Below are positions 10,201-20,036 of a stretch of 64,000 bases of DNA, piece by piece. Origin of the DNA: Penelope pileata (lineage: Eukaryota > Chordata > Aves > Galliformes > Cracidae); NCBI GenBank assembly GCA_013396635.1, contig WBMW01005117.1, forward strand, positions 19,874 through 83,873, given 5' to 3'. The number at the start of each line of letters is the position of its first letter. Position 1 is the stretch's first letter. The notes below the pieces were generated by a model. It was given only the letters and a program-made list of their open reading frames with translations, did not search any database and was not told the DNA's origin. A program made the position numbers and the translations under genes.

Positions 10201-13200
10201 TAGTGAAAACAAATAGCCTATAAGGCAGGTGTGTGCATAGAAAGAACATGAAAGTGTGGGGAAGAAAAGCACTGAAATCCAACAGGATGATCAGCCTGCA
10301 AGTTCTTAACTGTTTTCAGGTTGAGCTGTTACAAAAAGCTTTTAGGCAGCAATCAAATAACAAGTCTGTGACTGCACAGTGAATGCACTTAATGCCAAAG
10401 CTGCTGCTACTGGAAATGGACAGCCTAGCAGGTCATGGAACTTCAGACTGTGCTTCCTAACCAAGAATGCGGTAAAACACGTGATACCTGAAGTCTGAAC
10501 GCATGGATGGCATGCTCTGAAAACGCTTCTGTTGAGAGACAGATGTTATGGAGAAAGAACTAAAAATGAAAACAAAAGCCCTGTTGACTGCCCACCCCTC
10601 TATTTTGCCAAGATGGAATAGAAAGGAAGTTAGGAGCTGAAACCGGCTAGGATCAGCCTTTTTGTTGCATTGATACAATTTCACATTAAAAAAAAAAGTT
10701 TGAGAACTAAAGAATAAGTGTAATTTTCAAGGCAATGCAAAACTGATTACGGATCCCTCAGGACTGTGCACACTCTTAGCTATGATAGGTCACCAGCCTA
10801 GACCTAGAAGTACCTTTACATCTGAGAGGAAAGGGAAGAAACGTGCAGGGAACTGAAAGCAGGGTAAAATAATGAAGAAATAATGGGCAGTTACAGCATT
10901 GGGTTTCACTTCCTCAGATGTTGAAGCTACTAAAAGGTCTTTTAGAGCATTTATTTAGATTTCCATCGAGTAAGTTAGATGACCAGAAGACTTATTTGCA
11001 TGATGCTGGGACGTCTGCTGAAATGATGCTCAAGTCTTTGACAGATTGCTTGAGAAATTGTTACCGGTAAGCTGACACTTCTTCATACTGAAAGGATTTC
11101 ATAGACTTTCCTACATGGCGTGTCCCTAATAAAAACTGCACAAGGAGCGTTTGGAGGCTCACATCCATTTATGATTAGATGGAGATGACAGTATTTTACA
11201 CTACACAACCTTGTACCAAAATAGCTCATTTAGCTTACGCTTGATATTTCATTTCAGAACACGATCAAAAAGCAGACAGGAGCAGCAACATTTTACTTAC
11301 TTTTAAACCTGCTTTTATCCAGGTCTTCTAGCTGATCTTCCCCAATCAAGATTTTAGCAGCAACTTCAAGGCTTACTATTTGAGGAGTTGATACAAGAAA
11401 CAGCATCACAAATTTCTGGCTCATCACTCGTAGAGACTTGTCTTTCCTGCTGTTTACTGATGCTGCAGCAGACAGGAAAAAAGGATTAAAGCGTGAAGTG
11501 ACACGCCAGCTACAAACATTTTTAGAACACTGAAGAAATTTGTCAGTAACAATTACAAGAACAGCAACAAGGCAGGGCCAACACAGACGCCAGAATTGAG
11601 TTTCTACTTGGCAAGAATCATGAAATTAGGAGGATGCCATGTCTAACTACAAAGCAGAGCGTGATGTTTCCCCTTGTATACCTTTCCTAACACCTGAGTC
11701 GTGCTCCTAAAGATGCTGAGCTACAGGTTATGTATGTATAACAATATATGTAGCACTCCTCAATAGCATGTCTTCCATGAATTATTGACCCTGCATTTAA
11801 TGGAGTCATTTGTACTTCTGGATGCTACAGCATCCAGTGGTAACAGGGTGATTATGTTGGGTGTGTTAGTGAGCTTCACCTGACTTCCTCCTTGTTCCTG
11901 CACTCTTAAAACCAAAAGACCCACGTAAGAATTAAATGAACAAGACAGCTGAAAGGAAGGAGAGCACTTCCTCCCATCACAGACAGAGAGCAGCATTTTA
12001 GAGAAAAGACCTATAAATGTTTTTTCCCACATGCACAGATATTTATAATCACGAGCACATATTATTCTTGGCATTATAGAGAAATATTACCAGCACGAAA
12101 TTCCATTCCTGGGAGCTCAACGAAACACATTTCTGAATGCTCATTTGAGACCAAAGATCTTGCCTCTTCTTCGTTTCTTTCGCCATCCAAATCGAATTCA
12201 TGCTCGTACTCTCTTTTCTTGATCATCTGGATTTGCTGTGTGTATTTGTTCTGTTCTCCAGCTTTTTTCAAGGTCTGCAGGGTTTTGGCGAGGTTATGTC
12301 GCCCGTGCCAGATGTATTTGTTTTTGGCGAGGCGGCTCACCATGTGCAGGCTCTCCAGCACGTTCACGATGTCGTACATACGTCTGCGTTCAACATCTGA
12401 AAAAAAGGAAAGTAAGATCAACTTCCCGTGTTGTCGCTTACCTGAAATATCATTTGTACAGAAAAAAGATCGGTTTGCTATGCTTCCCCTCTTAACGTAC
12501 TCATAACGTAAGCATTTTCACCAATTCCTCATTACAGAGTTCTGTGAAATTAACTCCTGTAGATCTTGCTGGCAAGAAAAAGACAACAGTTCTTGCCTTA
12601 GACATGGCAAGGACTTGCTCTTGTTCTAAACCAGGAACAGTGATTCTTGGTTTTCAGTGTACCTGAAGAAATAAAGCTTCCTTTAGTTTTCTTCTATTAT
12701 TACTTTTAAAACCCATTTTTAATTACTCATTGCATCCATTTTAGATTGCTTTGTTAAATATTCTTGGAAACTCATGCTTGATTTTTAACGTGAGATGCTA
12801 TTCCAAAAGCAGACTGGCCTTTTTTATCCGTTACATTCTTGTTTTTGACTAGGCATTTTCTAACAATGTTATTTTGTACAGCAACCTATGAATGGAATTT
12901 GCTGTTCATCCCTCTTCTGTGTCTCCCAATATATATTGGGAGACACAACAATGCCAAAAACGTGATAGCAGTTTGACGTGTAGCTATTATTGGTTTCTAA
13001 AACTGCAGTACACTGTCATCTCATAGTTCTTACAGAGCGAAAGCTGCAGCTTAATGTTAGCTCTTGGGACGCTCAGTAGGTCATTGGTGAGATACAAAAA
13101 GAGTGATGTAAGATAAGAATGCTGAGTTGTCACAGACTGCAGCAGGCAGTTTCCTGCTTTGATGTCACGATGGACAGGAAGCTGCGGGATCAGCGTCAGA

Positions 13201-14151
13201 AATGCCACAAGAACCAGCCACCGCTCTTAGTGATCATGTCTGGGTCCAGGTGAACTCAGCTGGTTATTTGTGGCATCTGCAGTAACTCGGGTGTTTAATG
13301 TTAAATGGGAGAGCTGACAGTGGCCTTCCAGTACCTAAAGAGGGGCTATGAGGACGAGGGGGACAGGCTTGTTAGCAGGGTCTGTGGGGATAGGACAAGG
13401 GGAAACGGCTTCAAACTAAAAGAGGATTTAGGCTTGATATAAGCAAAGTTTTACGATGAGGGTGGAGAAGCACTGACACAGGTTGCCCAGGGAGGTGGTG
13501 GAAGCCCCATCCCTGCAGACACTCAGGTCAGGGCTGGGGGGCTCTGAGCACCTCATGGAGCTGCAGTGTCCCTGCGCACTGCAGGGAGTGGGGCCAGGTG
13601 GCCTCAGGGGTCCCTCCCAGCCCTAAGCACTCCGTGCAGCAGCGCTGCGGGGAGCAGGGGCCGCGGGCACAGGGCGGGGAGGAGGGCACTCACTGAGCTC
13701 CTCGGCCACCTCATCCAGGCAGATGTAGCTGCTCTCCGCGGCGCCGGGGCAGGCCGTGTACCGCGCCAGGAACTTGTGGCACAGCAGCCCCAGGCTCTTC
13801 TCCTTACGGCTGGGCTGCGCCTTCTCGTCCTCATCTCCGGACAGCTGCTCCTGGGACAGACACCGGGACGTCACCCCGAGCCCCCCCGGGGCCGCACCCG
13901 CGGGCGGAGCACCCCCCACCCCCTCCTCGGGGCCGTACCTGCGGGCGGAGCCCCCGGCGCTGCTCGCGGCTGCGGATCTCGGGGCTGGCGGCGCTGATCA
14001 GCACCTTCAGGTTGGCGGTGGGCGTCCAGGGCTCGGCGGGAGGGCCCCCCCCGGCGCGGGGGGGCGTGGCGAGGGGCTGGCAGCCGGGCTGCGGGTCCGC
14101 CTGCTTCAGCGGGGTCCTGGCCGCGCTCCTCGGCGCCTCGGGGCGGTTTTC
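4119..14151 (-). CDS. E2F8: E2F8, atypical E2F transcription repressor (12 joined coding exons, start codon not located)
   Basis: E2F8 binds E2F sites without a DP partner and represses S-phase genes in the nucleus; it also supports endocycles and vessel growth. Joining 12 exons with matching phases gives 878 residues plus stop, against 867 in human. Numbering from the first recognised residue, DNA-binding domain 1 spans about 86-159 (RKEKSLGLL..., RRRMYDIVNVLESL) and domain 2 about 231-315 (SRKDKSLRV..., IRRLYDIANVLSSL, GRKPAFKW). There is no DP-dimerisation or Rb-binding region, as expected for E2F7/8. E2F8 rather than E2F7 is shown by HMVSRLAKNKYIWHGRHNL, MCFVELPGMEFRA, PSGYFIPLTQC and the end TLYIPQRKLEVSED. 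The first coding exon (human: five codons) was not found. Coordinates include introns. Confidence 0.97.
4293..4887 (-). other. E2F8: E2F8 intron k-l
   Basis: This 595-base intron has consensus ends; nothing else was recognised in it. A minus-strand AATAAA near 4796 lies inside the intron and could allow premature polyadenylation, but there is no further support. Confidence 0.8.
4888..5204 (-). CDS. E2F8: E2F8 coding exon k
   Basis: It has 2 bases plus 105 codons; acceptor TGTTTCAG|GGGTCA, donor GAAAAG|GTCAGT. It encodes GVIPVTASELEAVNIPALH, MLSPTSIAAPPV and NFTLQHVGLMPA, which align with human GVIPVTSSELTAVNFPSFH, MVSPTSVAAVPV and NFTLQHLGLISP. Confidence 0.96.
5347..5482 (-). CDS. E2F8: E2F8 coding exon j
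   Basis: It has 45 codons plus one base; acceptor TTTCTCAG|ACCTTC, donor GCTGCTG|GTGAGT (phase 1). It encodes TFFPSGYFIPLTQC, a hallmark of the E2F8 C-terminal half, then a Ser/Thr-rich stretch ending TAYTSPAA. Confidence 0.95.
5483..6302 (-). other. E2F8: E2F8 intron i-j
   Basis: This 820-base AT-rich intron contains A-runs (5521-5534) and no repeat family or exon that I recognise. Confidence 0.8.
6303..6521 (-). CDS. E2F8: E2F8 coding exon i
   Basis: It has 73 codons, phase 0 at both ends; acceptor TTTAAAAG|GGAGAA (weak pyrimidine tract), donor CACGAG|GTAAGC. It encodes a charged, disordered segment (EERQKEPETLDQSVANCSDQ) equivalent to the Lys/Glu-rich human stretch before LFPSGYLIPLTQC. 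Assignment rests mainly on phase and position. Confidence 0.85.
6522..7526 (-). other. E2F8: E2F8 intron h-i
   Basis: This intron is 1005 bases. Reading frames on both strands here, up to 147 codons, have no conserved content and several run into exon h in the wrong sense. Nothing else was recognised. Confidence 0.8.
7527..8046 (-). CDS. E2F8: E2F8 coding exon h (largest exon)
   Basis: It carries 1 + 519 bases; acceptor TTTTTAAAG|GACAGC, donor TCTGTG|GTAAGT (phase 0). The conserved core is SGVSYAIYLHPSQAHTVT, matching human GPSYAIYLQPTQAH. The flanks are low-complexity and poorly conserved. The upstream intron ends in an A/T-rich tract. Confidence 0.93.
8286..8370 (-). CDS. E2F8: E2F8 coding exon g (short)
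   Basis: It has 85 bases (2 + 27 codons + 2); acceptor TTGAAGCAG|GTACAA, donor CACCAAA|GTAAGT. The correct frame reads TKQNLPVYTSKMSQLAAVAQ; the longer open frame across it is wrong. Human has SKMAQLAAICK at the same place. The donor is unusual in leaving two bases (phase 2). Confidence 0.9.
8371..9203 (-). other. E2F8: E2F8 intron f-g
   Basis: This 833-base intron has a GTATGT donor and GCAG acceptor; no internal feature was recognised. Confidence 0.8.
9204..9413 (-). CDS. E2F8: E2F8 coding exon f
   Basis: It carries 2 + 207 + 1 bases; acceptor GCTCTTCAG|ATCCAA, donor CACAA|GTATGT. It encodes a region after the DNA-binding domains with the conserved blocks CSKNLFPSR, FTRHPSLIKLVKSIESDRRK and IQSAPTSPVK. 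It is basic and is a likely nuclear-localisation region by inference. Confidence 0.95.
9414..9748 (-). other. E2F8: E2F8 intron e-f
   Basis: This 335-base intron has a GTAGGT donor and TCAG acceptor; no internal feature was recognised. Confidence 0.8.
9749..9886 (-). CDS. E2F8: E2F8 coding exon e (recognition helix of domain 2)
   Basis: It carries 2 + 135 + 1 bases; acceptor TATTTCAG|CCAAAA, donor CTCAGG|GTAGGT. The A|CC split codon gives Thr, making TKIRRLYDIANVLSSLELIK, followed by KVHVTEDRGRKPAFKWTGPE. This completes the second winged-helix domain. Confidence 0.97.
9887..11300 (-). other. E2F8: E2F8 intron d-e
   Basis: This is the largest intron, 1414 bases, splitting DNA-binding domain 2 exactly before the IRRLYD recognition helix. 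It is AT-rich. No repeat family or exon was recognised. Confidence 0.8.
11301..11462 (-). CDS. E2F8: E2F8 coding exon d (start of DNA-binding domain 2)
   Basis: It carries 2 + 159 + 1 bases; acceptor GCTGCAG|CATCAG, donor TTTAAAA|GTAAGT. No ATG opens a long frame here, so the exon is easy to miss. It encodes SVNSRKDKSLRVMSQKF, VMLFLVSTPQIVSLEVAAKI and LIGEDQLEDLDKSRFK, nearly identical to human E2F8. Confidence 0.96.
11463..12090 (-). other. E2F8: E2F8 intron c-d
   Basis: This 628-base intron separates the two DNA-binding domains. A frame of 104 codons here has no conserved content. Nothing else was recognised. Confidence 0.8.
12091..12396 (-). CDS. E2F8: E2F8 coding exon c (recognition helix of domain 1 and linker)
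   Basis: It carries 2 + 303 + 1 bases; acceptor TTTTTTCAG|ATGTTG, donor GTGCTG|GTAATA. The split codon A|AT gives Asn, restoring EELNVERRR. It holds the DNA-contacting RRRMYDIVNVLESLHMVSR and WHGRHNL. The linker is acidic (EHEFDLDGERNEEEARS) and ends in the E2F8-diagnostic MCFVELPGMEFRA. Confidence 0.97.
12918..12947. repeat. 30-bp perfect palindrome, no spacer
   Basis: The sequence TGTGTCTCCCAATAT is followed at once by its exact reverse complement. It lies within an E2F8 intron about 500 bases from exon c. It could extrude as a cruciform or fold into a hairpin in the pre-mRNA. I know of no element family with this sequence. Confidence 0.97.
13315..13627 (+). mobile_element. CR1 LINE fragment, 3' part, plus orientation
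   Basis: The run begins TGGCCTTCCAGTACCTAAAG, then GGGGCTATGAGGA, GGGGATAGGACAAGGGG, a GGTTGCCCAGGGAGGTGGTG block, CCCCATCCCTGCAG, and a degraded GGTCCCTCCCAGCCCTAA end. This is the usual order near the 3' end of avian CR1. It is 5'-truncated, diverged, and has no coding capacity. It sits in an E2F8 intron, antisense to the gene. Confidence 0.9.
13694..13850 (-). CDS. E2F8: E2F8 coding exon b (start of DNA-binding domain 1)
   Basis: It has 52 codons plus one base; acceptor GTCCCAG|GAGCAG, donor CTCA|GTGAGT (phase 1). It encodes EQLSGDEDEK, then PSRKEKSLGLLCHKFLARY, the first helix of DNA-binding domain 1, and ends ICLDEVAEEL. The loop TACPGAAESSY between them is GC-driven and differs from human YPNYPNPAVNND. 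Confidence 0.95.
13939..14151 (-). CDS. E2F8: E2F8 coding exon a (N-terminal region)
   Basis: It has 71 codons, phase 0 at both ends; acceptor CGCCGCAG|GAAAAC, donor CGCAG|GTACGG. It contains RTPLK and EPWTPTANLKVLISAASPE, both conserved in E2F8. Between them the protein is unusually rich in Pro, Ala, Gly and Arg and the DNA is very GC-rich, unlike the Ser/Thr/Glu-rich human segment. The exon starts with Glu-Asn; in human the residue before is Lys, making the KEN box of the APC/C degron, so here the KEN motif would span the splice junction. Confidence 0.93.
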
Positions 14152-14170
14152 CTGCGGCGAAAAGGAAGAG

Positions 14171-14171
14171 N
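14171..14171. other. ambiguous base N
   Basis: A single N lies 20 bases upstream of the exon a acceptor, in the pyrimidine tract region, within GC-rich sequence that is hard to assemble. Confidence 1.
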
Positions 14172-14260
14172 GGGCGGGAGCGCGGCGTGCTGCCACTCCG
14201 TTCTGTCTGTACCGATCGCGCTGGAAGGTGTCCGTCTTGCACCTGTGTGCCAGCAGGGGG

Positions 14261-17200
14261 GCGTGGCAGGAAGTGCCGCTCTATGTGTGAAAAAGGTGAT
14301 TCTGGTGCGTGCTTCCTTAGGGCGCAGTGCCCTGCCGGCTGGAGCCGGGGTTACCTCAGGCACGGGGCCCTCCCAGCTCTGTGGTAAATGAGTGACAAAA
14401 GGCGTTTCTGTGCTTCAGAAATCAGAGGTGTGCGAGCACCCACCTGTCCGTGTTCAGACACAGCCCCAGTCTCTGCTCCTGCTGGGATCAGCCTCTGTCT
14501 GCTGCGGGCACCGGGGCTTGGCTGGAGGCTGGCACCACGCAACGGCGAATTAATGCATCATTTTATCTCTGCTCCTGAAGCTAAGATGTTGCTGGGACGT
14601 CGTTATGTGGAGCAAAGGTTGCGGTGATGCGTCTTGGTTTAGCCGAAGCCTGCGACCGATAAGCTAGAATGAGGTGAGAGTTGGTAAATAAGAGCATATA
14701 AATGGCAGCGCTGGTTTTAGTGAAAACAAAAATGTGGAAACTAAACTTTGATTAGTGAAAAACAAAGATGTGGTAGCCTGATGTTATGTCTTTCACCTGG
14801 GTGAGGGCACGGCTTCTGCAGGTGTGTGCTCCTGGCCAGGCTGCTCAGGGTATGGGCATGCCCCAAAACCCCTCTGAAATCTCCCAGAGCTGGAGCAAGT
14901 ACTTGGTGTGTTTTCAGTACGGAGAAGAAAATGCATTTATTCAAAAGAAATGAAAAAGGGAGGAGTGGATTTTAAGTAACAAGTTCCCATTGGGAGACAT
15001 GGTGTTCTCCTTGTTCAGATGTCTCTGTGATGTTGACTTCTGCAGCCTCTTGCAAACAGTAGTGGGGATTATAGTGCCCATACTTCTCTTGTTCTCATCT
15101 TTCCTCCGGGTTGTGTTGTAACCAAAAGATATCTTTGTTCCAGAGCTGCGAATAATGTTTCCCAGAGGATGAAGATAACGCAGGGCTCAGCCTCTCAGAC
15201 ACGCATCAGCACTCGGGCTCGCTAGAGGTCAGCCTTCTTTTACTTGCTTGTCTCCCCTGCAGGACTGCTGGTAGGGTGCATCAGGGCTCTTTTTCCGTAG
15301 CGTATTCTTCACCCAGAGAAACAACACTTGTCATTTCACACAACACAAAATAGTTATTCCATAATTTGAAAACAACTTTTGAAGGTGAAACACATGCAGT
15401 AGAGAGATGATGACAAAGTGACAGGCGGGTTTGTGGTTGGCCAAGATGTCTGGAAGGTATTCTCTGCAGGCAGCAGCATACAGACCACGTTTAATTTAAC
15501 TTTAGTTTCTTTGCTTTCACTTTTTCCATTATCATCTGGAGCGAGGGAAATGAAATCAGCTGGTCAAAACCAGAGGTGAAAGCTGGAAAGAGAACAAAAA
15601 ATGTGGAAACCCAAGTTCCTAAACAAACCAGTGGTGGTTTTTTTTTCTTTTTTTTTTTTCCAGGCATGCTCATTTCAGGGATTACTAATTAAAACTTTAT
15701 GCATGCACCAGAAACTACACTGAAAGAATACTAATAACATGGTACAAAGAGAAATAGAGATGCATTGCTGAGGTGCTTCACTTCTGTGGGTGTATTCTTC
15801 CTGTTAGGATGAATTATCAGGAACAGAAGATAAAAGCACAGACGTGTATATTCAATATCAAATGCACCTGAGGTTCAGCAGGTGCTTCGTTAGCCCTGTT
15901 ACAGAGTGTACAGAGCAAAAAGTTCAGTGCTGGGGGTGCAGAGCGTGTTTTTGCTTCACATGCCTTCTACTCCTTGTAGCCAAACATCTCCCAGGGAATA
16001 GCATCTGAATTATTGTAGTGTGCTTAACATAACGTTATTTCTACAAGAGAGAGATGAGTTGTCTCTAAGAAGCAAGGCTTGGGGCTGTGGTGGTGTGTAT
16101 TCATCCTGAGCTGTGCTCTGTTGCAAAGAGGTGTTTTTTGTTTTTTTATCACTAAGCACGTAGCACCACAGGGCGTAGTTGCAGATGGTGTCCCAAACAC
16201 TGTTGTGCTGTCGTGGAGGTTGCTGTGGCAGGCAGGGGAAGCCCACCTGATATTACCAAACAGGGTCTGACACTGCTGTTCTGCCAAAAATTTGGAATGA
16301 CCGTGCAGTAAGAGGGGGTAATTCCCTGCCAAAATGTTGCGTGTGGTAGAGCAAAAAAAGAGGCAAACTTACTATGTTGTTATTTGCAGGAGCCTTTGGA
16401 AGACCTGATTGCCCTAAGTGATTGTGCTGCTGAAATCACTTCTATTTATTTGTCTTTCATGATGTAGTGGATGTGATCTAGCATGGATTCTTACAGCACT
16501 CTACAAAGCGTTTTATTATGTTCTTACCAAACTAACCCAAGTAATATCTAAGTTCATTCAAAAGGTTTCCTGCTGCATATGCAGCTAAAGTAAATGTTCC
16601 TTCAAAGCAGATTCCTAGACAAATTCCATCCCCCTCAGTACTTTAGCTGAGAAATGATACATGATGTTACATGGGAGGTTGTTGGCAGAAGACTTGGTAC
16701 TGCAGGGTTTCTAAAGCAGTCTGTGCTGACGCTGTACAGACACTCCTCACTCCTCTGGTTCAGCTGAACACATTCTCAATGTTCTTGTGTTGAATTATTT
16801 GGCTTAACTCGTCTGTTGGAATCATGTTGTGTTCACACCGAGGACTATATTTCCTTCTGGTGCAAACTGACTGGTTTCAGAGGATTTACACCAAGAATGA
16901 ATTTGGTTCAGGAACTTTAATAGTACTTTCTATTCAGAATTTTTGTGCATTTTGATGAAACTTCCCCAGAATTTTTGCACTGTATTGTATTTGAAGCCTG
17001 CTTCTTTGGGATTGTTCTTCACCTGCCTTGCTTTCAACGTTCTGGCCGGCTTTGCCTTTCACCTTTTCATCTTAGGTGCTTTTTGCACTGAGGTTCTGTT
17101 GCTTTGACTTCCAAAGGCTCATTTGCTTCCTGCTGGTGCTCTTTTAAGCCTGTTCTTGGACAGAGCCGTCCATGTGCTGTGTTCCTGCAGGCACTCAGAC

Positions 17201-20036
17201 AGCACGCTGACAGGGACGTGAGTGCAGTGTAATTCTGTTTGTGTTAGACTGGTGAATGCACTGAGCAGCGTCTCAGCACTCCCCTTTCCATCTCTGTGCC
17301 ACCTTTCTAGCTGAAAGCATTGCTTACTGAATGGCACTGAAACCTGAGCATCTGGCTTTTTGCAGGGTACTCAGTGCCTTATGTCCTGTATCCACTCTTT
17401 CTCATAGTAAATAGGTCTGAAACTCAGACTACTTTGTCTGTGCTGTAGACTCCACATGGTAGAAATGGCAATAGAACCGCTTATGTCTTGGAAATGTTGT
17501 GTGTTATCATGGCATAAAGGGAATAGAGGATTTGGAGTTTCTTCTGCGTACAATTAAAAGCAAAATTTTGTTGAGGTGAAAATGCTTTTCTTTCCATTAG
17601 CTAGTTTTCCTGTATCTGCTCTGTGTGGAGGGAGTTATCGGTGCTACAAAGATAACCTTTTACATTTCCCCCTGAGAGAATGCTGATTGAGTGCAGTAAA
17701 TCCACCACAAAGCCCATAATACCTGAAATAAACTTTACTTGCACCTGCCATCTTCTGTTCCAAATGCCATCCCTATTGAAACGCTTCTCTGTATTCTGGA
17801 TACAGCATCTTAACCAAGCTGAATTATTTCATCTGCCACGAAGGGATTAAACATGTCAACAGTAATTATCTTTGCCTTATTCTCTGGCAGTTGTTTCTCC
17901 TTAGCTATGCTCAGAGGTTTGATATAACTTTCTCACTAAATCTTTTGCTGCATAGATCTATCAAGGTACCATTTGCTGCCATAGCAAGCGCAGACACACA
18001 TCCACTCTTGCAAAGAGAGGATGGTCGGGGGGCTCTTGTGCATGAATTGCAGCCTGTGCTGTAGTTAAAATCCCAGCTGAGTTTATGCTGTGCTTGGGAT
18101 CTTGTTAGGTTGGAAAGAGATTTAACCTGTGAGAAGACAGAGATATTTTGCCAAGTTGTGCTATTTGTAGAAAACAGTGCTGTGTTCTGCTGGGAGTCAA
18201 GCTGTGACTCTACCCGGAGTAGGGATGGAGCGGGGGGAGAGAGGGAGCGAGGAGGAATGACCGAATCAGCCTTGGAGTTGTATAGGCTTCTCTAAGATAC
18301 GCTGCCATCCAGCAGTGGTCTCTTCAGCCCTGTATGTTTCAGGTTATATAACTGAACAGTGTTTTGTAGACACAACATTTCAAGCGGTATTTTTAAGTCT
18401 TACTGTTTAAAATAGCTATGATTTCACGTTGTTGCTAGTCAATGTTTTTGTCACTAAAATGACTGTAAAACGTCATTTACCAAAGCCTTACGGTGAAGAT
18501 TTTGATGAAAATATCACAAAGGGTGTGAGATAAATGAAAGATGTTATTAATGTCAAGTTTTGAGGGTGTTTTCTTCAAAAAGATTAAAGCCATCTTTCAC
18601 TTCATTTGTTATTAGACAAGTGTTTAGTGAAATACAAACAACGTAGAACTGTACGAGAAAACTTACAATCTTTTCTGTAAAGAACTGTGAGTTTATTACC
18701 CTTCCAGCATATTTCTGCTGAAAGCCTGGCGATGAAGGCTGGCAGCTAGGCAGATACGTGTGGGGTGCTCTCAGGGCTCTCAGGTGGTGCAGACGAGGCA
18801 CAGGCAGGATGATGCAGCGCTGTACTGCGCTCCACGAAGACCCGGGGCTGATAAATACACATTGCTGCCTGCCTGTCAGAATGAGATCCAGCTTGTTGTG
18901 TTTGGCAGCCTCATTGCTTCTTCACAGGAGTGATAATTCTCTGAAGATCTTTTCTTGCAAAGGTACACGCAGAGAAAAAGAAACTTAGATGCGTTTGAAT
19001 ATTCATTTTTTTAGCTATCGTGTTCTGTTTTGTTTTGAACCCCACGGAGAATGCAGGGAAATGTGTGGTGCTCTGACAAAGAGCCTGTTCTCTTTGGAAT
19101 CATCTGGCACGGGGAAATTCTGCATGCACTGAAGATGATGATTAACTCAGGCTTTTGCTGCGAATTCCCTGCTGGCACCGCTCCAAAACCCAGCCTGTCA
19201 GCCAGGTAGGCAGCACTCTGCAGCGTGCTCCTGCTCCCCTGAAGGGATGGGCACAGTGTCCAGGCACAATGGAGAGCTGTCCATTACCGTGACAGGGGCC
19301 TGGAAACGCACTCCACGTGCTGCACTCGTGAGGGGAAGCACAATAGACTGCTAGCAGGCATGTAGGCACCTTTTTCAAGGGCCATTTATCCTGAAGGACG
19401 CTTGCTGTGCGTTCTCTCGAGTACAGAGGATTCACATTTTCACTGTTCATTTGGAAAAGGGAAGCCTCCTCTTGACAGCACGCTGCGGTGTGAATGATGC
19501 TCGACCTGGTGGGTCCGGCTCCTCCACGGCTGTCGGTGGGCTGGGACAGCAACCAGTTCTTTTCCCACCTTTATGGTATTGTTATTTCTTGCCTGCTTGC
19601 AGTAGCATCCAGAGGTGTCAGCTGAAATGAAGTCTCTGTTTTGGTATTCTGTTCACAACCTCTAAATACACAAGGAAGGATTTTCCAGGTATTAGGGAAC
19701 TTATTTGAAAACTGGGTTTAGATTTTCTAAAATCCTTGCTCAACTCTCGTAGTTGATGGTGAGCTTGAGGTACCGCCTGTTCCAGCTCCCCCAGGCACCC
19801 AAGTGCCACTGGTGACACCTGGGATCACTTTAATTCCTGTGGGATGGGAACTATAGGTGAGAAACATTAGCTGGGCCAAAGGACAGAGAAAGGACGAGGC
19901 TGTATCCCAGCACGCTCATCAGTGAGAAGGTGTTCCTGGGCCTGGTGCTTCCTGCAGGGAATGTCTGGCTCACAGGGCATGCATGTTGTCTGGTGTGGGG
20001 TAAGAGGGGCAGGTGCAGAGAAATGGCATTGCGTTG
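14261..20036. other. intergenic spacer, no gene seen
   Basis: This is sequence upstream of E2F8. It holds no supported exon. A minus-strand donor-like GTGCCTGAG|GTAACC at 14352 could end an untranslated E2F8 exon, but nothing confirms it. There is a T-rich run near 15639-15660. No repeat family was recognised. Confidence 0.5.

Larger units (their letters stand above)
12397..13693 (-). other. E2F8: E2F8 intron b-c
   Basis: This 1297-base intron splits DNA-binding domain 1 before the RRRMYD helix. It carries a 30-bp perfect palindrome (12918-12947) and a CR1 fragment (13315-13627) ending only 66 bases from exon b. Confidence 0.8.
13640..14260 (-). promoter_or_regulatory. E2F8: CpG-rich promoter-proximal region of E2F8
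   Basis: GC content and CpG density rise sharply here compared with the AT-rich flanks, covering exons a and b and the sequence just upstream. A GGCGGGAG element at 14173-14180 resembles an E2F site and would fit the known autoregulation of E2F8 by E2F1, but it is one partial match. One base at 14171 is unresolved. The transcription start is not determined. Confidence 0.6.

Noticed and set aside
13756..14391. 211-codon plus-strand frame
   Set aside because: It is the antisense of E2F8 exons a and b in GC-rich DNA, where stop codons are rare; it contains an N and has no domain.
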